Positions 18,283-25,203 of a DNA stretch of 64,000 bases are shown piece by piece (within the stretch, counting starts at the first letter, position 1; every line of letters begins with the position of its first letter). The notes beneath the pieces were generated by a model, which worked only from the letters and a program-made list of their open reading frames with translations, was not told the DNA's origin and searched no databases. Origin of the DNA: Gallionella sp. (lineage in GTDB: Bacteria > Pseudomonadota > Gammaproteobacteria > Burkholderiales > Gallionellaceae); NCBI GenBank assembly GCA_003153155.1, contig PLWV01000017.1, forward strand, positions 37,932-101,931, in the 5' to 3' direction. Position numbers and translations under genes: made by a program.

Positions 18283-18430
18283 CCAAATCGTACCGTTAAT
18301 TCAACATCAATGTAGGAGCGGGCCATGCCCGCGAATAGATGTTTGCGGGCATGGCCCGCAAGAGGTACGCCGTGGTTGTAAAGGGCTGAAGCCCCAACAA
18401 CACACGCAGGGCCCGCTCCTACAAGTCGTC
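18209..18430. repeat. Direct duplication, copy 2 (with second REP inserted)
   Basis: Matches 17051-17231 from GCCGCCATAATTGTCGATGA to CTCCTACAAGTCGT. It differs by an additional hairpin (GGCCATGCCCGC...GCGGGCATGGCC, 18321-18356) inserted between the hairpin arms. Confidence 0.85.
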
Positions 18431-18431
18431 A

Positions 18432-19631
18432 TCATTCCGCATGCAAAGCCTCCACCGGATCCAGCCTCGCCGCACGCCGTGCCGGTGCAACACCAGCCAC
18501 CAGACCAATAGTGACTGCACTGAATTCGGCGAGCACGGCAAACAGCCACGGCGTATGCACCGGCAAAGCCGGGAACAGCAGATGCAACGCCTGTGCGATG
18601 CCGACCCCAAGAGCCAGCCCCGCTAATCCACCCAGCGCGGACAGCAGCATCGCCTCGCCCAGAAACAGCGTCAACACTTGCCGTTCGCGTGCCCCCAAGG
18701 CACGCAGCAAGCCGATCTCGGAGGTGCGCTCGGTGACGGCCATGGTCATGATGGTCAGGATACCGACCCCACCCACCAGCAGGGAGATCCCGCCCAGCGC
18801 GCCCACCGCGAAGGTGATCACATCCAGCACCGAGCCGAGCACTTCGAGCGCTTTTTCTTGCGGAGTTATCGTGAAGTCTTCGCGTCCGTGCCGCTCCTTG
18901 AGCAGTTCGGTGATGGAACGCACCACGCCATCCAGATCGGCGTTAGGTTTGTAGCTCAACTGAATTTCCATCAGCCCCGGACGATTGAATAATTCCAGCG
19001 CTCGTGCGGCGGGAATGAACACGGTATCGTCGAGATCGAAACCGAGCATCTGACCCTTGGTCTCCATCACGCCGACCACCCGGTAGCGTTGCCCTCCGAC
19101 GCTCAAATAGCTGCCAAGCGGATTTTGTCCGAAGAACAATTCCTGACGCACTTTTGAGCCAAGCACGACCAGCGCGCGTGCCTGGGTCGGATCATCATCC
19201 GGCAAAAAACTGCCGGTCTGCACATTGCTTGCCATGACCTTGGTGAGATCATGCCCCGCTCCGAACACCGTGGTGCGGCGCGTCTTGCCATTGGCGCGCA
19301 CCTCGGCATTACCCGTCACGCTGGGATTGACGTACTCGACATTCGCCAAATGGCGCAAGGCCTGCGCATCCTCGATGGATAGCTGCCTGACCGAGCCGAA
19401 AATACCCACGTTGCCACCCTGTGTCTGCGTCTTGCCGGGCTGGATGGCGATCAGATTGGTGCCGAACTGGTTGAATTCAGCCAGCACGAATTGATGCAAA
19501 CCTTCGCCGATGGAGGTGAGCAGAATCACCGCCGTGATGCCGATGGCGATGCCCAGGCCGGTGAGAAAACTGCGCAGCCGATAGGCCAGGAAGCTGGAGG
19601 TGGTCAGACGAATGAGATCTGGGAATAACAT
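18432..19631 (-). CDS. MacB-like ABC transporter permease (FtsX family), second permease
   Basis: Inner-membrane permease of 399 residues. It has an N-terminal helix (SFLTGLGIAIGITAVILLTSIG), a large periplasmic MacB_PCD domain of about 200 residues and three C-terminal helices of the FtsX domain ending RRAARLDPVEALHAE. It is a paralogue of the permease encoded upstream (19920), and together they would form a heterodimeric permease served by the ATPase at 21125. The ORF track start at 19709 lies inside a dispersed repeat; the ATG at 19631 gives the expected N-terminus. The likely role is MacAB-type export or lipoprotein/peptide transport; the substrate is unknown. Confidence 0.88.
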   Translation of the reverse strand: MLFPDLIRLTTSSFLAYRLRSFLTGLGIAIGITAVILLTSIGEGLHQFVLAEFNQFGTNLIAIQPGKTQTQGGNVGIFGSVRQLSIEDAQALRHLANVEYVNPSVTGNAEVRANGKTRRTTVFGAGHDLTKVMASNVQTGSFLPDDDPTQARALVVLGSKVRQELFFGQNPLGSYLSVGGQRYRVVGVMETKGQMLGFDLDDTVFIPAARALELFNRPGLMEIQLSYKPNADLDGVVRSITELLKERHGREDFTITPQEKALEVLGSVLDVITFAVGALGGISLLVGGVGILTIMTMAVTERTSEIGLLRALGARERQVLTLFLGEAMLLSALGGLAGLALGVGIAQALHLLFPALPVHTPWLFAVLAEFSAVTIGLVAGVAPARRAARLDPVEALHAE

Positions 19632-19649
19632 AAGCCCGTCATTCCGGCG

Positions 19650-19712
19650 GATAACCAGCGACTTTGCTGGCGTTTTTTGCCAGCTTAGTCGAATGGCTAG
19701 TTGTTTCATCAG
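19650..19712. repeat. Dispersed hairpin repeat, copy 4 (inverted)
   Basis: ATAACCAGCGACTTTGCTGG, the inner stem CTGGCGTTTTTTGCCAG and CTTAGTCGAATGGCTAGTTG: the reverse complement of copies 1-3. It creates the artificial N-terminal extension of the neighbouring ORF. Confidence 0.75.
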
Positions 19713-19842
19713 GCCGGAATCCAGTCAATAAGAAACTTCCCGCGACGCGGGACAAAAACCAAAGACTTGTTGGATAAAACCGCAGGATTCCGACAGCCCT
19801 CACCTCAATCCTCTCCCGCTTGCGGGAGAGGAGGCAATCGTC

Positions 19843-19865
19843 CCTTCCCCCTCGCAGGGGGAAGG
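19843..19865. repeat. C/G-rich hairpin
   Basis: CCTTCCCCCT CGC AGGGGGAAGG is a perfect 10-bp stem, the same type as 5609-5725. Confidence 0.75.
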
Positions 19866-19919
19866 TTAGGATGGGGGTTTCAGCCGGAATGACGAAACTA
19901 AAATTTACCGAGACATCCA

Positions 19920-21128
19920 TCATGACCTCGCCAAAGCCATCACCGGATCGAGCCGTGCCGCACGCCGTGCCGGCCACACGCTGAACAGAATCCCTGTGCC
20001 CAGCGATGTGCCAATCGCCGCCAGCACTGCCCACCAGGGTGCGGACACCGGCAATGACGGATAGATTTGCGCGATCACCTGCACGCCTGCTTGACCCAGC
20101 AACAACCCAACCACGCTGCCGATGCTGGACAGCAATATCGCCTCGGCAAAAAACAAATTTCTGATTTGTGCGGCAGGCGCCCCCAAGGCTTTGAGCAGGC
20201 CGATTTCTTTGACGCGTTGTGAAACGGCGATCAGCATCACGTTCATGATCAGGATGCCCGCCACCGCCAGACTGATCGCGGCGATGCCGCCGACCGCCAG
20301 CGTCAAGGCGCGCAGGATGCGGTCAAAGGTCGCCAGCACAGCATCCTGGGTGATGACGGTTACATCGCGCTCGCCGTTGTGGCGGCGCAATAAAATTTCT
20401 TCGGCATCGCGCTTGGCTTGCTCAATGGTGTCGCGACTTTTGGCTTCAACCAAAATGCGAAACAAACCGGAGGTGTTGAACAGCATGTGTGCCGAGGCGA
20501 CCGGCACGATGACGATCTCATCGGTATTGAAGCCCATCGATTCGCCCTGACTGGCCATCACGCCGACCACGCGAAAACGCCGGTCTCCCAAGCGCACCCA
20601 GGCACCAATGGCCTGCTCTTGACCGAATAATTCGCGTCTGATCTTTGCCCCCAGCACACACACCGACTCGCTGGAATGCACATTACCGGATGGCAGAAAT
20701 TGTCCTTGCGCCAGACTCATGTGACGCACTTCGAGCAAATCGGCAGTCGAACCCAACACCACCACTTCGCGGTTGAGCGCCCCCTGGGAAATCTGCGACG
20801 AGCCTAAAGTCAGCGGCGCAATGCGCCCGACAGCACGGCTGCGCAACAAGGCTTGCGCATCGTCCAGACTCAGTTCGCGCGGAATTTGCCCGAGCAACAT
20901 GCCCGGCCCGATGCCCGCCGTTTCGGTGCGTCCGGGTAACACGATGACCAGATTGGTACCCAGCGAAGAAAATTGATTGATGACATAACGGCGCGCGCCT
21001 TCGCCCAATCCGGTCAGCACCACCACCGATGCGACACCAATAGACATTGCGAGGATCATCAGCAAGGTGCGTGCGCGGCTGCCGCGCAGGCTGCCTGAGG
21101 CGAACTGTATGACATCAATCAGTTTCAT
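19920..21128 (-). CDS. MacB-like ABC transporter permease (FtsX family), first permease
   Basis: Permease of 402 residues with a first helix (TLLMILAMSIGVASVVVLTGLG), a periplasmic domain with the alternating strands seen in MacB, and C-terminal helices ending WPARRAARLDPVMALARS. The domain order and end motif (AARLDP) match the paralogue at 18432. Its ATG at 21128 overlaps the end of the ATPase gene by four bases, showing operon structure adaptor-ATPase-permease-permease. No ATPase domain is fused, unlike E. coli MacB. Confidence 0.9.
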   Translation of the reverse strand: MKLIDVIQFASGSLRGSRARTLLMILAMSIGVASVVVLTGLGEGARRYVINQFSSLGTNLVIVLPGRTETAGIGPGMLLGQIPRELSLDDAQALLRSRAVGRIAPLTLGSSQISQGALNREVVVLGSTADLLEVRHMSLAQGQFLPSGNVHSSESVCVLGAKIRRELFGQEQAIGAWVRLGDRRFRVVGVMASQGESMGFNTDEIVIVPVASAHMLFNTSGLFRILVEAKSRDTIEQAKRDAEEILLRRHNGERDVTVITQDAVLATFDRILRALTLAVGGIAAISLAVAGILIMNVMLIAVSQRVKEIGLLKALGAPAAQIRNLFFAEAILLSSIGSVVGLLLGQAGVQVIAQIYPSLPVSAPWWAVLAAIGTSLGTGILFSVWPARRAARLDPVMALARS

Positions 21129-21805
21129 ATAGTACGCCCGGTCTCGCCGGTGATCTGCCCATCCACCATATGCAACTGCCGCGTCGCGCGTCCGCCGATC
21201 ACCGGATCGTGGGTGACGACGATCAAGGCCACTTGCTGCGCGACCATTTGTTCGAGCAGGTTCATCACCTCTTTGCCGGTGGTTTGATCGAGATTGCCGG
21301 TCGGCTCGTCGGCCAGCAACACGGCGGGGTGCATACTGGTGGCGCGGGCAATCGCCACGCGTTGCCGCTGTCCGCCGGAAAGCTGATCGGGTCTGTGATC
21401 GGCGCGATCCGTCAAGCCATAGTTTTCCAGCAACTGCGCCACGCGCGCTTTGCGTTCAGCAACGGAGATGCCCGCCAGGATCAGCGGCAACTCGATATTC
21501 ATGGCTGCAGTCAGGCGCGGCACCAGATGAAACGCCTGGAACACGAAGCCGATCTTTTCGCTGCGCACTCTGGCCTGTTGCTCGTCATTCAAATCGGTGA
21601 CGTTCCCGCCATCCAGCTTGTATGTGCCGGAACTCGGGCGATCCAGCAGACCGATCAAATTGAGCAAGGTGGATTTGCCGGAGCCGGACGGCCCCATGAT
21701 GGAGACATAATCGCCCGCCGCGATGTTCAGGTCGATGCCGCGCAAGGCGGCAACTTCCTGATCACCGACCATGAAACTGCGACTGACTTTATCTAGCCGA
21801 ATCAT
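21125..21805 (-). CDS. ABC transporter ATP-binding protein (MacB/LolD type)
   Basis: Cytoplasmic ATPase of 226 residues. Walker A is GPSGSGKST, the signature [14 protein letters not shown], Walker [13 protein letters not shown], with a Q-loop in [12 protein letters not shown] and the switch histidine in VTHDP. The DEPTGNLD form and length place it in the MacB/LolD/FtsE group that energises FtsX-like permeases. Start and stop codons overlap both neighbours by four bases (ATGA-type), so the four genes are translationally coupled. Confidence 0.94.
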   Translation of the reverse strand: MIRLDKVSRSFMVGDQEVAALRGIDLNIAAGDYVSIMGPSGSGKSTLLNLIGLLDRPSSGTYKLDGGNVTDLNDEQQARVRSEKIGFVFQAFHLVPRLTAAMNIELPLILAGISVAERKARVAQLLENYGLTDRADHRPDQLSGGQRQRVAIARATSMHPAVLLADEPTGNLDQTTGKEVMNLLEQMVAQQVALIVVTHDPVIGGRATRQLHMVDGQITGETGRTI

Positions 21806-22980
21806 TTAACAGATTTATTTTCTTCAGGCTGCACCCGCACTCCGGCCTTCACCCCTGCTTGATCGAGCGACATCACAATCTGGTCGCCTTCGTTCAATCC
21901 GGAGATGATTTCGGTGTGATCCCAGTTTGCCAAACCCGTCGCCACGGTGCGTTCTTCGAGTATGCCGTCAGGCCTGTAGAACAATACGCGCTTGCCTTCC
22001 AGCAAAGTTTGCGTGGGAATGCGCAGCACATTTTCATGCGTTGTGTGGACGATTTCCACATCGGCGCTATAGCCAACCAATAAATTTTCTGCGGTTGGCG
22101 GTTCGTCGAAGGCCACTTCCACTTCAACGGTGCGCGCCTGCTTCTCAAGTTCCAGCACATAGGGCGCGACACGTTTGACCTTGCCTGCAAAAGATTTGCC
22201 CTTGATCGCGTCCAGTGTGATGCGACTGACCTGCCCCGCCTTGATGTCAGCCGCGTCCACTTCATCGATTGGCGCGCTGACGAACATGCAGCTATCATCG
22301 ATCAAGTCGATCGCCGGCGGAGTCGGAATGCCGGGCGGTGAAGGAGTCGCGTATTCGCCCAACTCACCGCTGATGTCCGCCACGATGCCGTCGAACGGCG
22401 CGCGCAGCACCATGCGTCTCAGGCTGGCATGTGCCGCGTCTATGCGCGAACGGCTTTGCTCGATTTCACTGCGCGCGGCCTCACACCCGGCGCGGCTCAC
22501 CTTGGCGGCCGATACTTTTTGATCGACGCCTTCGGCAGAAATGAATCCCTTCTCTTTCAACTGGCGCGCGCGCTCGGCTTCCTTCTCAGCCAGGTCAGCC
22601 TGCATACAGGCCTGTTGCGCCTGCGTCTGTGCCGTGCCGAGTTGCTCATGCGCCAATTGCGCCTGCGCCTGCAAATCGTCGTTCCACAACTCCAGCAATA
22701 TCTGGTTCTCTTTTACGCGCTGCCCCTTTTTCACCAGCAAATGCGCGATCTGGCCTCCCGCCGGAGGGGCCAGCTTGGCGCGACGACACGCCTTGACCGT
22801 CCCCGCGCGGGTGTTGCTCACGGTCGCTTCCACCAGCCCGCGTTCTGCCTTGACCAGTTGCACATGTAGCGGCGCGGGGCGCGTGAAGTACCAGGCCGCA
22901 ATAGCCAGCAGCACCAATCCCGCCAGCCACGGCAGGTAGCGAATAAGAGTATTACGTTTGTCGTGCGTAGAAACAGTCAT
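21802..22980 (-). CDS. Periplasmic adaptor (membrane fusion) protein, MacA/HlyD-like
   Basis: Adaptor of 392 residues that would link the inner-membrane ABC transporter to an outer-membrane TolC-like channel. There is one N-terminal membrane segment (LPWLAGLVLLAIAAWYF), then the lipoyl half-motif VKACRRAKLAPPAGGQI, an alpha-helical hairpin of about 100 residues (AQLAHEQLGTAQTQAQQA), the second lipoyl half RAPFDGIVADISGELGEY, and a beta-barrel and membrane-proximal domain. The TTG at 22995 is an alternative start, but the ATG at 22980 has an AAGGGG site directly upstream. It is the first gene of the operon. No TolC homologue is in the window. Confidence 0.9.
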   Translation of the reverse strand: MTVSTHDKRNTLIRYLPWLAGLVLLAIAAWYFTRPAPLHVQLVKAERGLVEATVSNTRAGTVKACRRAKLAPPAGGQIAHLLVKKGQRVKENQILLELWNDDLQAQAQLAHEQLGTAQTQAQQACMQADLAEKEAERARQLKEKGFISAEGVDQKVSAAKVSRAGCEAARSEIEQSRSRIDAAHASLRRMVLRAPFDGIVADISGELGEYATPSPPGIPTPPAIDLIDDSCMFVSAPIDEVDAADIKAGQVSRITLDAIKGKSFAGKVKRVAPYVLELEKQARTVEVEVAFDEPPTAENLLVGYSADVEIVHTTHENVLRIPTQTLLEGKRVLFYRPDGILEERTVATGLANWDHTEIISGLNEGDQIVMSLDQAGVKAGVRVQPEENKSVK

Positions 22981-23014
22981 ACCGGCCCCTTGCAAAATTC
23001 AACTTTGAAAACTT

Positions 23015-23069
23015 GTAGGAGCGGGCCATGCCCGCGAGCCGCTTGATCGCGGGCATGGCCCGCTCCTAC
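23015..23069. repeat. 23-bp-stem hairpin of the GTAGGAGCGGGCC family
   Basis: GTAGGAGCGGGCCATGCCCG... pairs perfectly with its inverse ending CGCTCCTAC. It lies between the DmeF-like gene and the ABC operon. Confidence 0.9.
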
Positions 23070-23232
23070 GGGTGCCAGGCTATAAGTTTCACAAACGGAC
23101 GGCTCACTCAAAAGATGAGTTGCATCAAAGACACAAGAGTCAATCATCACGCAAACTTTCATGGAAATATAAATGGTCAACTGCGATTTTCAAGTTGAAT
23201 CCTGTGGGATGCGGTTCCTTCATCGCCGCATC
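23070..23232. other. Gap downstream of the metal exporter
   Basis: No ORF has support. CCTGTGGGATGCGG.../...CCGCATCCTACGG near 23201-23240 can form a hairpin at the 3' end of the exporter gene. Confidence 0.35.
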
Positions 23233-24174
23233 CTACGGACTAACCTTGTTTATCTCAACACTGATATGCACCAGCTCTTCGTGGATGCTTAATTGTTTCT
23301 TGAAGTATTCCGGCGACACATCATTATCCGTCGCGAGGCTGAGAATGCAAGCAAACTTGCCTTTCCCCACTCGCCACACATGCAAGTCGCAAATTTGCGC
23401 TTTGACCGGTGAGGCGGCAATGACTTCGCGTATCTCGTCCACCACGGGAACATTCATCTCGGCATCCAACAGCACACGCCCGGTGTCACGCAGCAAACCA
23501 TAGGCCCATACGGAAACCAATACCGCACCGACCAGGCCCATCACCGGGTCCAACCAACTTGCCCCCCACAACTTGCCGCCAAATAACGCGATGATGGCCA
23601 ACACCGATGTCGCCGCATCGGCCAGCACATGCATATAGGCCGAGCGCAAGTTCAAGTCATGATGGCCTTGGTGAGCATGGTCGTCATGCCCATGCGCATG
23701 ATCGTGATGATGGTGATGCCCATCCTTGAGCAGCCACGCGGAAACAAGGTTGACCAGCAGGCCAACGATTGCAATCACAATCGCTTGGTCATAGTGAATC
23801 GGGCTTGGTGCGATCAGCCTTTCGACGGATTGAAAAATCATCAATCCGGCCACCATCACCAGAAAAATCGCACTGGTATAGCCGCCCAACACCTCGATCT
23901 TCCAGGTGCCGAAAGAAAAACGCGGATCGTGGGCGAATCTTCTGGCGCAAACATAAGCCAACAGAGACAGCCCCAAGGCGACCGTATGCGAACTCATATG
24001 CCAGCCATCGGCCAGCAGAGCCATCGAGTTGTAATACCAGCCGCCAGTGATCTCGACCACCATCATCACTGCGGTAAGAATGGCTACGCGTAGCGTACTT
24101 TTCTCGGCGAGCGGGTTCCCCTCATCAAATCGGTGCGAGTGTTTCAGGCTATCGGGGGCAAGAGATTGTGTCAT
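23233..24174 (-). CDS. dmeF: Cation diffusion facilitator metal exporter (DmeF-like)
   Basis: Inner-membrane proton-coupled exporter of 313 residues with six predicted helices. The TM2 metal site is in SMALLADGWHMSSHTVALG, where HMSSH replaces the HMLTD-type motif of zinc exporters and resembles the DmeF Co/Ni group. TM5 carries YMHVLADAATS. The cytosolic loop is strikingly histidine-rich (DGHHHHHDHAHGHDD and following). A C-terminal metal-sensing domain (about 230-313) follows. A DmeR-type regulator is not seen nearby. It is the last core gene before the tRNA scar. Metal specificity is inferred from motif type only. Confidence 0.85.
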   Translation of the reverse strand: MTQSLAPDSLKHSHRFDEGNPLAEKSTLRVAILTAVMMVVEITGGWYYNSMALLADGWHMSSHTVALGLSLLAYVCARRFAHDPRFSFGTWKIEVLGGYTSAIFLVMVAGLMIFQSVERLIAPSPIHYDQAIVIAIVGLLVNLVSAWLLKDGHHHHHDHAHGHDDHAHQGHHDLNLRSAYMHVLADAATSVLAIIALFGGKLWGASWLDPVMGLVGAVLVSVWAYGLLRDTGRVLLDAEMNVPVVDEIREVIAASPVKAQICDLHVWRVGKGKFACILSLATDNDVSPEYFKKQLSIHEELVHISVEINKVSP

Positions 24175-24218
24175 GGGAGAATTCAGTATTATGAAGTGGA
24201 GAACCAGCCGGAATTTTA

Positions 24219-24266
24219 TGGTGCTGGAGAGAGGAATCGAACCTCCGACCTACGCGTTACGAGAGT
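24219..24266 (-). other. 3' half of tRNA-Thr(CGT): attachment-site scar
   Basis: On the minus strand this reads anticodon loop CTCGTAA, the 3' anticodon stem, variable loop AGGTC, T-arm GGAGGTTCGATTCCTCT, acceptor strand CTCCAGC and ACCA. The bases 5' of the loop cannot pair with CGCGT and no D-arm exists, so only the 3' half is present. Such halves are left at the distal end of elements that integrate into a tRNA gene. The complete tRNA-Thr should lie at the other end, to the right, probably outside the window. Confidence 0.85.
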
Positions 24267-24435
24267 TAGACTCCAGCGTATTCCCTCGCATATTCAGCAG
24301 CGTGTAGCACCGCCAATTAATAGTGATATCATTTTTGATGGCACTCTCTATCGAAAAGTTGATACCACTCTGATGCCGCAATTATACAGGCTATGGTGAA
24401 CGGCAGCTTTCTGGACAGGCAAAGTTTTTTTGTTT

Positions 24436-24464
24436 TTGTTGACCAAAATGATTTGGCCTATAAT
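24436..24464 (+). promoter_or_regulatory. Promoter with palindromic spacer upstream of the repeat protein gene
   Basis: TTGTTG, 17 bases, then TATAAT. The spacer holds CCAAAATGATTTGG (24443-24456), an inverted repeat that could be an operator. The next ATG is at 24497 with AGG upstream. Confidence 0.55.
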
Positions 24465-24496
24465 GTACTATTACTGTGCTATGCGAGTAGGTTACG

Positions 24497-25093
24497 ATGA
24501 ATGGCTTAATTAAAAATGACCCCATGAAAAAGGCGCTGGATGAAATTAACAACAGCCCCTTGAAAAGGGCATTGGATGCAATTAACAACGACCCCTTTAG
24601 AAAGATGATGGATGAATTCAATAATAGTCCCATGAAAAAGGCGCTGGATGAGATGAATAAAATCAATGAAACGATTAACGCTATTAAGCTTCCGAAAATT
24701 ACTATGCCAACCTTCGACATGCCTAATATGGAAGCACTCCAGCTTCATAATATCCATATCCCAACGCAGAAAGAAGTGAATGAATATCAATCGGCTGGAA
24801 TCCTCATGCGTCGATTGGCAGATGCAATACTTCAGTGGCGAGAGCAACTTCCAGAAACTCAGCAACCTGCCATATTGGCGCTCCTGTATGGCGGAATTCA
24901 AATTAATGTCGAACGGCTTGCTCAGGAAAGTTTTCATGGCATCCGTATCGAAGGCAAGATGAACGGTGTGCCCTGCATGATATTGGCGCACCAATCAACG
25001 GTGCAGCTTTTATGTTATGTCGAAAATGTCGAAAAGGTAGAATCCCGGCGACAGATTGGTTTTATTATTGACGGTGAAGAAACAAATATCTAA
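24497..25093 (+). CDS. Hypothetical protein with four N-terminal 12-residue repeats
   Basis: A 198-residue protein of unknown family. Residues 7-54 are four tandem degenerate units: NDPMKKALDEIN, NSPLKRALDAIN, NDPFRKMMDEFN and NSPMKKALDEMN, each predicted as a short amphipathic helix capped by N-[DS]-P. A linker follows (KLPKITMPTFDMPNME), then a globular C-terminal domain of about 105 residues (EVNEYQSAGILMRRLAD...) of unknown fold. There is no signal peptide or membrane segment. A good promoter precedes it, and it is the first gene inside the island next to the attachment scar. The reading frame is intact and repeat spacing is regular, so it is very likely expressed. Confidence 0.7.
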   Translation: MNGLIKNDPMKKALDEINNSPLKRALDAINNDPFRKMMDEFNNSPMKKALDEMNKINETINAIKLPKITMPTFDMPNMEALQLHNIHIPTQKEVNEYQSAGILMRRLADAILQWREQLPETQQPAILALLYGGIQINVERLAQESFHGIRIEGKMNGVPCMILAHQSTVQLLCYVENVEKVESRRQIGFIIDGEETNI

Positions 25094-25134
25094 GACATAC
25101 ACCCGCACCAATTACCGTTATCGGGTACTCCACT

Positions 25135-25203
25135 CTAATATTCATCAGGAAGCAGCAAACATGTCGATGACATGTGAGCTTCCGTAATAATCCACAGCTT
25201 GTC
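25135..25203 (-). pseudogene. Remnant 1 of the ITEADRS-type small gene
   Basis: The last 22 codons (KLWIITEAHMSSTCLLLPDE then Y, stop) of the gene family intact at 32009. It directly abuts the stop codon of the NTPase gene, suggesting that a deletion fused them. Confidence 0.75.

Larger units (their letters stand above)
19632..19919. other. Intergenic region inside the ABC operon, packed with repeats
   Basis: Holds repeat copy 4 (inverted), the hairpin CTCTCCCGCTTGCGGGAGAG (19811-19830) and the C/G hairpin at 19843-19865. It separates the two permease genes without a recognisable promoter. Confidence 0.7.

Noticed and set aside
24219-24293. Complete tRNA-Thr gene
   Set aside because: The 5' acceptor strand, D-arm and 5' anticodon stem are missing; only the 3' half can be folded.
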